NCBI GenBank assembly: GCA_035236585.1
Contig: CP141127.1
Location: 63,841,495-63,905,494 of the forward strand
Direction: 5' to 3'
DNA: 64,000 bases
Source of the DNA: Warburgia ugandensis
Lineage: Eukaryota > Streptophyta > Magnoliopsida > Canellales > Canellaceae
A model generated the notes under the pieces. That model saw only the letters and a list, made by a program, of their open reading frames with translations. It did no database searches and was not told where the DNA came from. The translations under genes were made by a program, and so were the position numbers. Each line of letters opens with the position of its first letter. Within the stretch, counting starts at the first letter, position 1. Shown here piece after piece: positions 35,224 through 48,410 of the stretch.

Positions 35224-37746
35224 TGTAATAACCCCAATTTTTGTAATATTAAAATCCTATGAAAAGTTCAGTTTTGAAGATAAGGGCATTTTGGTCATTT
35301 CACTATTTTCCTTAATTGAACCCAAAAACTTGGTCCTGAAAATGATATCATTAGATGCGTCTCAGAAAAAGGAATCTAACAAGACCAAAATCACCCAAAA
35401 CGGAGTTAAAATGAGGAAGTTATGGCCCTTTGAAGATTAGGGGCAAAACTGTAATTTTTACAAAAACGGATTTAGCTGCAAAACACAGGGGCCCGTTTTG
35501 ATACGGGCACCCTTCATCTTCCACCTCCTAGAGAGTTCTAGAACGGCGATGATTGGAGGAGAAATCACCACCATTCAAAGGCGGTGAGAGCTCCCTCAAG
35601 AACCCTCTCTTAGCTCTATAAATAGAGCTCTTGGGCGCCTCTAATGGCAGCCCAAAATGTTGAAGAAAACCCATTGAGGAGCAGTGACTTAGAGGAGAAA
35701 ACAAGGAGAAAAACCCAGCAACGAGCCAAGTACGCCCAAAATCCCTCAAAACTCATCTCCACCATAGTTTTAAGATCAATTTCCCTAGGTTTTTGCATGA
35801 AAAACCATGCAAAATGGAGCCCTGGAGACTCACCAAGGACCCAGGGACGTCCCGGTTCCCCAACGAGCAGGACGTTCCAGTCGGAACGTCCCACGTCGTC
35901 TCCGTTTGAAAAACCAAACGGGCGCGTCCAGGGACGCGCCCGCCAAAGGGACAGTCGGGCGGAAAACCTGGCGCGTTTGCAGACGGGCAGCGCGCTAGCG
36001 CTAGGGGATTTTTCCATTCCTTAGGGAAGCTGGGGCGCATGACGCAGACGCGCAACGCCCTAGCATTCCATTTTTTTATTCTTAAGACGCTTATGTACGT
36101 GCGACACTAAAACGCTTATAACTTGAGATCTATAGCTCTGATTGAGGCGCCGCAAAAGGTGTTGTGTCCGTATCGATGACATGGACACACTTAAACTATA
36201 AAATCCCTGATCAAGGTTCAATGAAAGGTGGGAATGACCCTTAGAATAGGATGGTGGCACATGACCGCTAAACCTTTGGAAAACTGAGGATACCAAGGCC
36301 CAATTAGGACCTTAGGACACCCATAGGCATAGGGATGAACCCTAATGCCCAAGTAATAAGACCAATTACTCTAAAACCCATAAAAGATAGGCCAAACTAA
36401 CCTTTAGTCCCCAAACCATGTTCAGGAGCATCCGAGGACAAAGGGGTTAGCGCAACCTAGTCAGGTAGGTGCTCTATCGCTACTAGATTCTTTTAAAAGA
36501 ACTATGATTGTTTTGCAAATACATGATTTAAGTATATGACTTGTTTAGCATGCATGTGACAAATGCTTTATGCATAGACATGTTTTGTATATACATTATA
36601 CATAGATATGTTTTGCAAACTATTGCATACATTACATGATCTATGAGCATTAAGTTCTTGCAAAGATTGCATGTCCTTGAGGGTTGCCAAAAGATGCTAG
36701 AGTGCCGAGGGCCAGGCAGTTGTGAGGGACCCAAAGAGGACAGGTTTTGAAAAGAGGTTTTGGCTTATTTGATCTTATGTGATTTGGGCTAGTAAGCCCG
36801 TGGGTGCTATGCCGAGGGGTTTGAGTTGGCCACCCGGCCTCTACCACTATTAGGTGGATGGGTACCATGCTCAAAAAGAGGCAAGTCCCTACGTCGACTG
36901 CATGTGGTACAGGGGGCTACCACTGGTGTCACGGCACTGGGTCGACGTGTCATAGGCCCCGTGGAGGCTATGACCGAGTGTCCTCAGGTACCCGAGGACC
37001 ACACGGCGAGGAGGTCGTGGGGATAGTTGTACCCTATGATTTATGGACTTATTTGCATTGCATATAGCATGATATGAGGTTGGTCGACCATACCATACTA
37101 GAGATCCATGAGTTGGATTCAATGAAGTATCTTATGCATATCATAATGTTATGATATATATGTATATGATACTTTCGATTTTGGATTATGTGATCCTTTA
37201 AATCGTTGGTATTTCAGTTTGACAACGGATTTTTATCGATATTGAACTTGAGTATTCAGACATGCACATGTTTTGGAAAGAGCATATGATTTTAAAACAT
37301 CGCATGCATTATAAAACTAGTAGTGATAGACTCCTACTGAGTATGGTATATACTCACCCTATCCTTAACATTTTTCAGGATAATTCCATCCACGATTAGA
37401 GGACATCTATGTTAGTGCTACGAGCAAGTGAATAAAAAAGAAAACAATTATACATGTAAGTAAATTCTCAACCCTTTGGACATGTATTTGTATTTAATTA
37501 TAGTTGGGCTGTGTGCAGTGACTGGATAGATCTGGGGAAAAACACTTATGATTTCTGAAGCTTTTCAAAAACTACCTTGGTTGTTGTGAAAGCAAATGAC
37601 ACTCGGGGTTTTCAAAATAAGTTTAAAACTAAAAGGTTTTCTGCTGCATTGCATGGTTTTCATAAAATGGTTTTCAAAGGGATGCATCCCGCCTTAGGAA
37701 TTAGATACTACATTTAAAAATGCATGAGAAAACCTAGGTCGTGATA
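35224..37746 (+). mobile_element. Solo LTR (Ty3/gypsy, Tekay-like), 2523 bp, TSD GTTAA
   Basis: Starts TGTAATAACCCCAATTTTTG and ends AACCTAGGTCGTGATA, where a single C-to-T change would explain the final TA. Flanked by GTTAA at 35219-35223 and 37747-37751. Internal marks are typical of such LTRs: ACGGAGTTAAAATGAGGAAG near the start and ACTCACCCTATCC...TTTTTCAGG near the end. No internal retroviral domain. The GC-rich stretch 35820-36010 makes several overlapping long frames on both strands; these are treated as chance. Confidence 0.88.
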
Positions 37747-37960
37747 GTTAATATATATAACGTAACTCTAATTTAGGACTTGCTAGTGATATCTTTATTA
37801 GTACTTATGCCTTATTTGGGTTTTTTTTATGAAAAACTAAAACCGTACCTAATATTTAAGAAGTAAAAGAAGAAGGTAGTCATAAGTCACATCCAAACAA
37901 AGTTTTCTTCTTCATCGTCGAAGTCCCCAACTTCACTAGCTTTGGAACTTTGGTAGAAAT
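37747..37960 (+). repeat. Inner left-arm segment of the long TIR
   Basis: CTTATTTGGGTTTTTTTTATGAAAAACTAAAACC and the AAGTCCCCAACTTC...CTTTGGAACTTTGG stretch match the reverse complement of ~38980-39150. Confidence 0.78.
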
Positions 37961-38969
37961 TGTAAATTTCAATCTTATAGAACCTAACTTCTTATTTTCA
38001 TTCATCAATTTTGAGACTTCGATTTCCAACATTAATTCCTTCTTCTTAAAGAAGGGCTGAATATCAATCATAGCAGTCCCATTTCTTATTCATTATTTTC
38101 ATGATCTAACATCCTAACATCCCCTAAAACACACCACCTTTAACCTTCAATGACCATCCCGCTCCTACAATAAGCAAAGATAGATAATCCAGTATTAAAT
38201 TTGTAATAGTAGAGACTAAGTTAATGATACTTGGATAAATGGGTTTATATAAGAGAAGAAAATATGTTTAATAAGTATGGATCTTTTTATTCCTAACATG
38301 AAAAGAAGTAAGATTTTCCTAACTTGAAAGTAGAAGAAGACCAAATCGGATTACAATGGACTTGTAGTTAATACTTGTAGCCTATGAAGCACTATTCTAG
38401 TCATGATTTCAAAACATAGATAAAGTTATTTGAGAAAAGAGGCCCATTAAGCATACATGCTTAAGAGAAGAGGAAAGTGTACATGCTCATTTTGTCATGT
38501 ATGATAGTACCTTTTTGGTAGATCTAAGCCCTTCATCATTTTCATTATACCAAAAATAGTTTACCCATGAGAAATAAATACATTTGGATGATCCTAACCA
38601 CTTGTTTATGTCTTTTGTAAAAATTATAAAAAATGAATGGTTTAAATTTTTACCTAAAATAGGTAGGCAAGAACCATCCAATGGGCATAAAATTTGAGTT
38701 CTAGCATATTTATCTCATTTTTGATATTATAAATGGCTTTGATATGCAATAAAAGTTTTACTTTGCAAGGAAAAATGGGTAGGTATACTTTCCTCCCCTC
38801 TTGAGCATGTACAGTTACTAGGATTATGAGAAAAAATGTTGTTGTAGAGCTACATCAATCAATGTTTGAAGGTCATAAATAATAGAGATAAGATCATTGT
38901 ACATGGTAATTTTGTTCCCAATTTATCATGCCCATGCTGGAGTAAGGATTTGATGCAAAAAGCATTTGA

Positions 38970-39235
38970 GAAGCAACTCCAAATAGTTAGGTTAGGTACT
39001 ATGAAGGATGACTTGGGGCCAAAGTTGTAGAGCTTTAGAAGTTGGCGATTTTGGCAATGGGGAAGAAGACTTTGCTTGGATGTTTAGGTTAGGTTTTAGT
39101 TTTTCATAAAAAACACAAATAGGGTCTAAATAATAATAAACAAATCATTAATATGCCCAAATCAAAGTTCTATCACTCACATTGATAGAATGTTGACAAA
39201 AGGGCTTCCTATGAGGAATCTCAAGTAGTTAGTGT

Positions 39236-39311
<76 letters not shown>

Positions 39312-39578
39312 TTTCCATTATAGAGGGTACCAACTTAATGGAAGGTGGTAGTATAGGGTGGTTTCATACATTTTTCCCAAAAAGAAATATGGAGAAAAAT
39401 AATAAAATAATGACTTATGGGACCCATCTAGTGGTTATGGTAGCACTAAAAAAAAACTAATGAAAGTTGCCTTGCTAATGAGAAGGTGGTAGTTATGGTA
39501 GCATTGTTGATGAACTCAAATATGAAAAGGTCAAATTGATATAAAGTGGTAGTTGAGGGGGCACTTGAACCTTTTACT
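38970..39578 (-). repeat. Right arm of the long TIR
   Basis: Apart from a TA microsatellite, an uninterrupted partner of the three left-arm segments. Confidence 0.75.
39239..39308. repeat. (TA)n microsatellite
   Basis: About 70 bases of TA repeat inside the right arm of the long-TIR element. Confidence 0.97.
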
Positions 39579-40645
39579 CAAACATTTACCTTCCTATTTG
39601 AAAAATCTCTCCACTTAGATTAATTTTTTTCTTGATTGATTTTGTATCTAATTAGCATCAACTTTAAACACTTAGAGCCACTATGGCAAAACTTTGAAAA
39701 AAATTGAAGTTGGTCTATTTTTTATTTGAAAAAAAAGGAACAAAAAATCAAATGTGTGCTCAAGAATTATTGAAAAATGACAACGGAGATGTATATCTGC
39801 ACTAGTGTAATCATCCAATTTTAAGCCCGCATAAATCTAGCACAGTTTGTGACAGATAACAAGGCACCACTCCTTATTATGGTTGGTTGGAGGTTCAAGA
39901 TGGCACTTTTCCTCATTGGGGAGATCTCAAGTAGATTAAATAATTAGGATCATAAGTTCTAGACAGTTTGCTTCATAAACCTTTGTTGAAAAAAGAAAGT
40001 TATCAATCAAAATTTCTCTAGTAATGATTTGATTTTGTTATGGGAACTTGCCTTTATATGAGGCTCACAAGGCAGCAAAAAGGATATTTAAAAGGAAAGA
40101 AAATTTTAGATAAAAAAGACATTGACCAACATGATAGTGGGACATGACCATGGTTAAGTTGGTGTATGACCTAGTGATTATGCTGGCATATGATCCTAGT
40201 TATGGTGAGAGATGACCTTGCCACCTTTCCAATTTCTAAAAGAATCCAAATATAACTTAGAAGGAATGACTTGGCGTTAGCACATTATTAAGGTTACCAC
40301 CATTCCACCTGTCCCATATTAGAAGTTTCTAGATGCTTCATAAAGTTGGAGCCTATATAAATGGGTGGCATCTCATGAAGAATTCAAGCCAAATTGGGAA
40401 AAGGGCTTTGCTTTAAAAATATTCCACGAGAAGGAAACCATAGCCCAAAAACTTAGGAATCCTATGATGAAGTTAAATGAACAAACTTATCTTGCTCTCT
40501 ATTCTTATAATTTCAAGTAGCTACAAGTCTTCTAGTTTTTATACTAAATAAAAAGGTTTAAAAGATATTTAAAAACATACATAGAAAGTGATTCCAAAAT
40601 TGTCTTCTATCAAATTCCTTTGAAAATTATTTGAAAAAGAAGACT
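39579..40645. other. Unassigned spacer, may include the hidden left end of the CACTA element
   Basis: No gene seen. A CACTATGGC at 39679 was considered as a CACTA terminus but does not match the right end. Confidence 0.3.
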
Positions 40646-40659
40646 CTCACATAACCAAT

Positions 40660-40875
40660 GTCAAATGTATAGACATTTGAAGATGATTATAAGAAATTGT
40701 CTTTAAATGTGCTTACATTTAAAGATAGTTTTCGTAAACCGTCTTTAAATGAACACACATTTAAAGAAGGTTAACCATCTTTAAATGTTTGTACTTTTAA
40801 AGATGATTTAGAAATATCTTTAAATGTGTGTACTTTTAAAGATAGTCTTCTAGAACCGTCTTTAAATTCTTCTTA
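40660..40875. repeat. Left subterminal repeat cluster of the CACTA element
   Basis: At least eight units of the TCTTTAAATGTG-(N)-ACATTTAAAGAT type in both orientations. CACTA transposition proteins bind such repeats. Confidence 0.8.
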
Positions 40876-42262
40876 AAATATTTGTTTACCTACTATATAC
40901 AACAATGTTAACCTGCTATTGTAATCTTCTTATATATTCAATGAACTATTGCGATTATGGTCTTCTTGCAATCTTCAAAGGCATGAAAAACAAATTTGCA
41001 TTCACTTCCACATTCACTGCAATATCCACATTCAACATCCATGCACATTTATATAAAACCTAACTATATATAAACATGCTATTACAATCTTCCTTCTCAT
41101 TCAATGATAGTATACAATATTCCAACTAGCATAGTTTTCCTGTGATATACAAAGGATTTGAAAAAAGAAACTACAAATATGCAAAGCATAGTTTTCAACA
41201 TCTATATATGCACATTTAATAACTCTTAGTTCTCCAATCATGTAGCACAACAGCCTACAAGACAACATATTTAATTCAGTTGACACATTCATTTAGCTAG
41301 ATTCTCTTTCTTTTGAAATTGCATGGGGATAATATTATCCTAGTGTCAAAAAATGAATCCTATCTAACTAAAAGGCTCAAAGTGTACCTTGGTGATACTA
41401 ATATATGTAAAAATTGGACAATCTCAATGTAGAGATACCTAATATCGAATTTACCTTTGAATTATTGATAATATTTCCGTGTTAGACTCGTAAATACACC
41501 CTAAACAGAATGAGATCTGGTACATGATAGGAGTTTGCATGCCTTGGTTAATTCTCGCAGATGAAACTTTCAAAAACAAAAAAAGAAAGAAAAAATGTGA
41601 ACTTCCTTGATTCTTTGTAAATAAGTGTGTTATTTGGCTTTTCATTGATCATAACTCTACATTACATGTTACTTCAACGGTTTGTCTAGTAGAGATTAAG
41701 AAAATATGATAAAATAATTTAAGAGTTGACAACATTGGGTGGATATTATTGATCACCCACATAAACAACATATAACTCCTTGGCTATCATGAACTCAAAA
41801 TGATAACCATTTATGGGAGAAATGTTCATTCAAGAGAACCATTAAACAAAATGCGATTCTAATTCAAGCAACTACATGCATAGAACTTAGACATGCCATT
41901 CCTTGGAAATTTGACAGAGAGGGTCATATCAGGTTTTTCATAAAAAGTTTGACATGGATTCTTGACAAAGTCGTTAGATTTTTTCACAAAGTTAGGTTTT
42001 CTAGTCACCGATCTAATGCAAATTCAAGATCCATAAACATTACTAGAAAGAATTGATTGAAATAACACAATATACCTACCCTATTGGTTAGGTAGTTACC
42101 TATAAAAGGTTTGATGCCACTAGAGAAAATAGACCAGAATGTTCACAATCACTGTGCATTTAAGCTTTTCCCAAAAATTTGACACCAAAAGCTTCATTGA
42201 TTATTGATATCTCAAAGGGATTTTGCTATGATTGGAAAAAGGTTATGTTTTCCAATAGTGAA

Positions 42263-42375
<113 letters not shown>

Positions 42376-42439
42376 TAGGGAAGCTAGGGCAGGGAAGGTG
42401 GGTTTAAACCAAATTTTTTTTAAGGAGTTTTAAAGTTTT

Positions 42440-42545
42440 TTCCATTGACTGTCTTTAAAAACTAGTTTTTAAAGACAAAAAACCTACACCATCTTTAAAA
42501 CATAGTTTCTAAAGTCAGTTTAGGGGAATTGACTTTAAAAGCATA
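42440..42545. repeat. Additional TTTAAAGAC repeat cluster
   Basis: Units such as AAAACTAGTTTTTAAAGAC and GACTTTAAAAGCATAGTTTTT form short palindromes. Related in style to the CACTA subterminal repeats but ~1.6 kb internal to the left cluster. Confidence 0.55.
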
Positions 42546-42689
42546 GTTTTTAGGAACCCTCCAATGACTTCTCAAGTTGGGATGTTCCTAACATACCTAG
42601 ATCATATATAACTAGAGATATAGAAACATGCATATTACATAAATAAAAATAACACAAGAACATATGAAAATTTTGGGATAACTCCTTTA

Positions 42690-42708
42690 TATATATATAT
42701 ATATATCA
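42690..42708. repeat. Short (TA)n tract
   Basis: About nine TA units. Confidence 0.9.
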
Positions 42709-45121
42709 AATATTCACATTTTAATTGCCCCCTCATATAATTTGTTTTCAACTTGAGCACTCTCCTCACTAGTGTCACACACAATCATCATTCTTAACAA
42801 TTAAGTCAATTGATGGCATTATTTTCATAGTACAAGGTTAATCTATTGCAATATGCCTTAGGTTGTTTTCATCATAAAAGTCCCTCGTAAAGACTAATAA
42901 AATAGTTGATCATCTCTTATCATGTTTGTATTGTACATAAAATATATGTTTTACTTGAGAGGCCAAAATACACTAATCATTTTTATAACTGATTATATTG
43001 AGGTCAACCAAAGTAAATCTAAGGACATCAATTTTGACATTGTCTTTGTTGAGTTCCCCCAAATTGCACTTACACACAATCATAGTTCTCTTGTATAACC
43101 TTGTAATAAGTATCATTCACCACAATTGGGTTGTAATTCTTTGAATTGGAAAAGAAAGTAGCATTGGAAACTAATTTGATCTTGATATTCTGTTGTGCTC
43201 TTGAGTTATCACGATCTTTTGTGTAAAAGTAATAACTATTAATGATATATCCAGCATACTTTATTACTTCTAGTTGTAGTCCGATTGCCACTAGCCCAAG
43301 GATTTAGACATACTACGACTTAAAACATCTCACTGATGTTGAACCTATGTATATTAAGTGGGATGATTTTTATAAGTATACATATGCAATTAATAACAAG
43401 TGAATAATGAAGTGTTAATTCATTTTACCTTCTGACAAAGTCAAGTAGTGAAGTTGCAATGGTGCACATATTGCAGGCACTTATGTTTCTTTGCATAACT
43501 TGGATACCTAGCTTCAAAGAAGCCCATGTGCTCACTATAAATGAAGAGTTATATAATAAAATATTACCCTTTATTTTTACACATATAAAATACAGGAAAA
43601 TGTGAAAGCAACCACAAAGAGATCATCAACTTACTCAATGTATGGCTAGACTTCACTAATGTTATTTCATAGGATATAAAGGTGACCCTGGTCCCATTCT
43701 TTATGTTCAATGATTAATGATCAATACACAACCACTCAAGAGAGGTTCACCAACTTTTAGATCATCAAATCCACTTGATTGTTTCTTCCTCAGAACTCCA
43801 ATATCATTTATGCTCTCAATAAATACAAAATGCAAAACTCCATTTCTTCTTTTATAATGTAACATTTGATGATACTTCCCTCTGACCAATTGTGATTTTA
43901 TACATACCCTTTTAAACTTTCATGTACCTCTCAAATGGGTATATCCATAGCAAGTAAACCAACTAACTCATAGAGTCTGACCTTAGTCTGACCTCATCAG
44001 TGAAGTGTACTATTAAGTGTACCTTGATATTAAAGAAGGATGGTAAAGGGTTTGTCTTAAGTTCACATAAATTTGTCACTAAATGGCCTTGGATTTTTCA
44101 TAATTTTAAACCATCCTTCACCTACTTACATAAGGCATTGAAGAAGTAATAGAATTTTGTAGTTGATCCTCGAACTTTATCTAGTAGTACAGAAGGTATT
44201 GCTATGGGTATGAGTTGTTGCATCAAAACATGATAACCATGTGACTTCATCCCTTAATAGTTTCAACTCTTCAACTCTTCAAGGAAACAATGTTTCTAAT
44301 GTTAGAAGAGTAGCTATCTAGGACTTTGAGCTCTAACATGGTTCTACATACTATTCTTCTCTCCTCTGTGTTGAGTATATAATTTTCTTTAAGCAAGTAT
44401 GTTTCTCAGCTGCCCCTATTATGTGGATGCAACTTTCTCTTCAGACCCATGTTCATAAGATTGATTTGAGCTACAAATTCATCCTTTGTTTTTCCCAACA
44501 TGTCAAGCAAGGTATAATCAAGTCTTCTCAAAGTGCATGATGCACATGGCACACCTATAGGGTTTCCAACACACAAGTTCAAAGAATATTGACTTCTTCT
44601 TTCAATAACCTTTAGAGGTACTACCACATGTACATTTAGTTGCTTTCTTCTTTTCCCCTAAGACATTAAGGTTTTTAACCTTTTCTAATACTTGTCTTCA
44701 TTTCAACATCTTTGGACAACACCATCATTAAATTCCCCATTTTAAAATGGTGTGAATGGTTTTTGTGCAACCATCTTCTATGGCCAAGAAATGCCATTTT
44801 TCATCAATGTGTAAGACGTACATCAGATGTTTGGTTAGGACAAGCATTGTATCCTTCATGGTGCATCTAGTCAAATTGTCATATGTAGGAAAGTATAGCC
44901 TTTAGGGTGAACCACTCTTTCTTGTATGCATCGAAAGCTTCAACCCCTACATCTTATAATGTCTTGCAATTGTTAATTAATAGAGTTAAGTACACATCAG
45001 TATGGTTCTCTAGTTGCTTGGGACCCAATATCAATATAGTTAACATCATGAACTTCTTCTTCATGCACAACAATGATGGGTTGTTGTAATAAACTATTAT
45101 AATAGGCCAAAAACTATAAAA

Positions 45122-45455
45122 ACCCTACATTTTGTCACTATTTTGATTGAATTTGGAATACATAATCAAAGTTCATTGAAATTAAAATTTGTAAAATTAA
45201 ATTCACCAAAACCCCCCAAATTAGACTTTGAAACCTCAAAATTCAGAATATATGTGATGAAAGCTTTTCAACGGCACTAATTTTTCATGAAATAGAGATC
45301 AAAGATTGAAAAACCCAAAATTTTACTAAATATTAGAGGGGGCCAAATTGATAATGGCATCCCCTCACAATGATGGACCCCACACGATGGGCAATTAGGA
45401 GGAGCTTTAGATGTGGAGCTCTATTCTCGGCTATCTATCACACAAGGGGGAGCCA

Positions 45456-45530
<75 letters not shown>

Positions 45531-48410
45531 ATCTCGCACCTCATTGTCTCTCTCTCTTGCATCTCACTCTCTTGCAGCATCCCTTTCCCTCTTTCCCTTC
45601 CTTTCTCTCTCTATTTCTCTCCACCTCTCTTTGTCTTGCACGCACGCCCACCATTGGTAACATGTAGCCTATTTCCACCTGCTTAACTTTTTCACAAGCA
45701 AGAAAAGTGCCATCGAGGCAACTAACTAATGAACTACCAGCTATGTTGGTCAAGGTTGGGGGAAACTTGGGTTTTGATTGAATCTACTGCAAAACCTAAG
45801 GGAAAAATGTTGTTTTTGGGAAAAAATTGGCTGACTATTACATCAAAATTTACCCTTTTTTGGAACTAAACAGTGATGGAATCAATCCAGATTTTGCAAG
45901 AATGAAGGTAAAATCAAGATCTACAAAACCCATATTTTATTTTCTTAAAATTTTATATTTTTAAGAACTAAATAATAGTCACTGACAGTGATTGTTTTCC
46001 ATCATCTTCTTCGAGGATGATGACAAGATTTCGGTGTCAGCGACTAGATTTTGACAAGGACAAAAATGGGAAATTTATATTGTTTGAATCCTTGTTGAAT
46101 GAATTACATATCTGTATTGATGAAAGTTCAATTAAAGATCATGTCACCATTGAATTTTCATTCTAAACATGGTGCACGAGTGGTGCTAGATCTAAGAATT
46201 TGACCATTGAAAACATGATCGAATAGTAAATCTATGAATCTAATAATATGAATTGTATGTTAAGGAAAATTTAGGTTAAAAAAAATACATGAAAAGCTTG
46301 CTAAATGTATAAAGGATGATCATATTGTTAATTTATAGATCTAATCACTCTAGTGCTTAGATCTATTTTATTTAGGCCTGGAAGATCATATCTGACTAAT
46401 TGATATATGATATTGACTTCCCCTTGATCTAAGGTTGAACAATAGATTAGGCATGATCTAACCACTCAAAATTAGGATCTTAGTATGCAAATATGTGATT
46501 AAGAAGTAACACTTATTCCATATTTCTCAAATTGGTGCTTAATTGATAATTAAAACTTTGATAGGTGATTCCTAATCATCGATCAATCTCCAAATTGTAA
46601 TCATAAATCAATCTCCAAACTAATTTGTGATTGACCTCGGTAAGTCTAAACCATTAGATCGAGGTGGGTAAATTCTAAGGTTGCTAAGTTTTCATATTAT
46701 TTGCACTTACGCATTGTTTTATTAAATACATGCAATTACAACACTTAAATGGTCATTGATGACTCATTTTGAGGTGGTAGAATATATCATCCTTATATTT
46801 TAAATTATATTATGACTCTTATGTTAATTGTGAATGAGATTGTCAGGAGATAGAGTCTCTATTTTTATTTAAACATGAAATGATGACTATCAAGTAAATC
46901 ACATCACATGCATTAAATGTGCATTGTCCTATAAATAGGGGAAACTTTGTCAAATTTTTCATAAAACTAATGGCACTTTATGATTATACTTGAAATTGTA
47001 AAAAGCATATCATGAGTTGATTTCTAACTAAATTTTGTGCGTTATTTATATTTGACATCTCATTCGCATTTAAATAAAAAATTTGTACATTTAAACCATG
47101 ATTAGGATTTAATTATGTGATTAGTGGGTGACTAATATGTCGTTGAGGGTATAATTGTACCTAAAATTTTCATGCATTGATTTTCAAATGATTTGTCTTA
47201 GACATGCCCTTTTGCTTGGTGGACATTATGATAGGAGGGTTATAGGGATGGCCAACCATGTTCTGAAAGTTGGTATTTCGACACCAAGCCCAAGTGGTTA
47301 AATTTCTAGTGTGACATTATGGGAAGGCTACACTGCATGATCCATTCTCCTCCCATGTGAGACGATTATAAGTCTCACATAGTGGGTGTCAGCATTTGAG
47401 CATGCAGTGTCGCACTATTAGTTAGTTTTTGCAAATAGTGATCCATGTACTCTTTTTACTATAGTGGCCCATGATTGAGTAGTTACTATAGTGTTATGAT
47501 GTCCCATTATAGGGCAGTTGTTGCAGGTTATTTTTAGGTACCACTCAACCAAAAGGATCATAATACCTTGGCCACTAGGCATGATGATGCCTTGGATGAT
47601 TTGAGAATTGATATATTTGTATTTGCATATTGAGAACTGATGTATTTGACATGAATTGACAAGAATTTTCCTATATGTGATTTAAATTGAGATTTTAGTA
47701 AGATTGAGATTTTAGTGCTTAACTATTTTATTATTGATTTTGTGCACATGTTTGATGAGGTTTCTTTTGATGTCAACATATTACATTATTCTTACACTTA
47801 TGTTGTACTCGACTGAACTGAAATCTTTAATGGAATGCTTGAAAGGTATACAAATGATGCATTGCAAGTTTATATGGACGAACCTTAGGAACAATACCTA
47901 AACATGTTTCACTATGTGTATGAGTGCATAGGTGCAAATTTATAGTGATTTATATTTATGATCTTAGTTTTACCTGTTAAGTAAGTCTCCTATACTCACC
48001 CCACCAACTCCACAGATAAACATGAAGAAGAGAAAGGCAAGAGCATTGAGACCAGTCACTTCAAATAGTTAGAGAGAGTATGAACAATGTATATATGATC
48101 AGTACATTTTATAAATATTGTGATTAGTTTAAACATGTATAAATATGTTTAGTGTATATTGGACTGTGGGTTGTAACTAGACACAATTATGGGAAATAAT
48201 AAGTTTTGAATTTTATATTTTCAATGTAAAAATGTGTGATTTCAGAACTCATGGAGGTGTTTTGATCAATCAGATGACACTTGGGGTTTTTTGAAAAGTC
48301 TTTTCAAAGAAAAATGTTTCCATTATTTGTTTTTTAAAGAAAATTTTAAAATAGGGATCCTGCCTTTCAAAAATAATTCTTAAAAGGAAGTTGAAAAACC
48401 CAGGTCATCA
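45122..48410 (+). mobile_element. Solo LTR (Ty3/gypsy, Tekay-like), ~3.29 kb, TSD TAAAA
   Basis: The transposase coding sequence stops matching at both points, and TAAAA occurs immediately outside each (45117-45121 and 48411-48415). The 3' end AAAACCCAGGTCATCA matches the terminal motif of the LTR at 35224. The 5' end reads ACCCTACATTTTG and appears to lack the first ~6 bases (TGTAAT type), so a small terminal deletion is likely. ACTCACCCCACC near 47995 is the usual 3' LTR block. No internal domain was found. Confidence 0.75.
45459..45528. repeat. (CT)n microsatellite
   Basis: CT run of 70 bases. It generates the serine/leucine-repeat frames nearby, which are not genes. Confidence 0.98.

Larger units (their letters stand above)
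33647..39578. mobile_element. Element with long terminal inverted repeats (Mutator- or foldback-like), multiply invaded
   Basis: The sequence running inward from 39578 on the minus strand (AGTAAAAGGTTCAAGTGCC, ATATCAATTTGACC, TACCATAACTACCACC, GGTACCCTCTATAATGG, TTTTTTATGAAAAACTAAAA) reappears on the plus strand in four pieces: 33647-33765, ~35060-35223, 37747-37960 and their continuation. The gaps between the left pieces are exactly where other elements sit: a LINE, a gypsy LTR piece and a solo LTR. Without them each arm is roughly 550-600 bases around a ~1-kb centre (37960-38970). No transposase was recognised and no clear flanking duplication, so the superfamily is open. The central minus frame 38487-38681 is unassigned. 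Confidence 0.68.

Noticed and set aside
35616..36055. Several frames of 100-133 residues on both strands
   Set aside because: Caused by a GC-rich, stop-poor section of the solo LTR at 35224-37746. The overlapping frames are mutually exclusive and have no motif.
39679..39710. CACTATGGC as the left CACTA terminus
   Set aside because: It matches the right terminus only in the first six bases, and the adjacent 3-bp sequences differ (AGC versus TTG).
45370..45753. Ser-Leu repeat proteins and the overlapping minus frame
   Set aside because: Translation of the (CT)n microsatellite and adjacent pyrimidine-rich LTR sequence.
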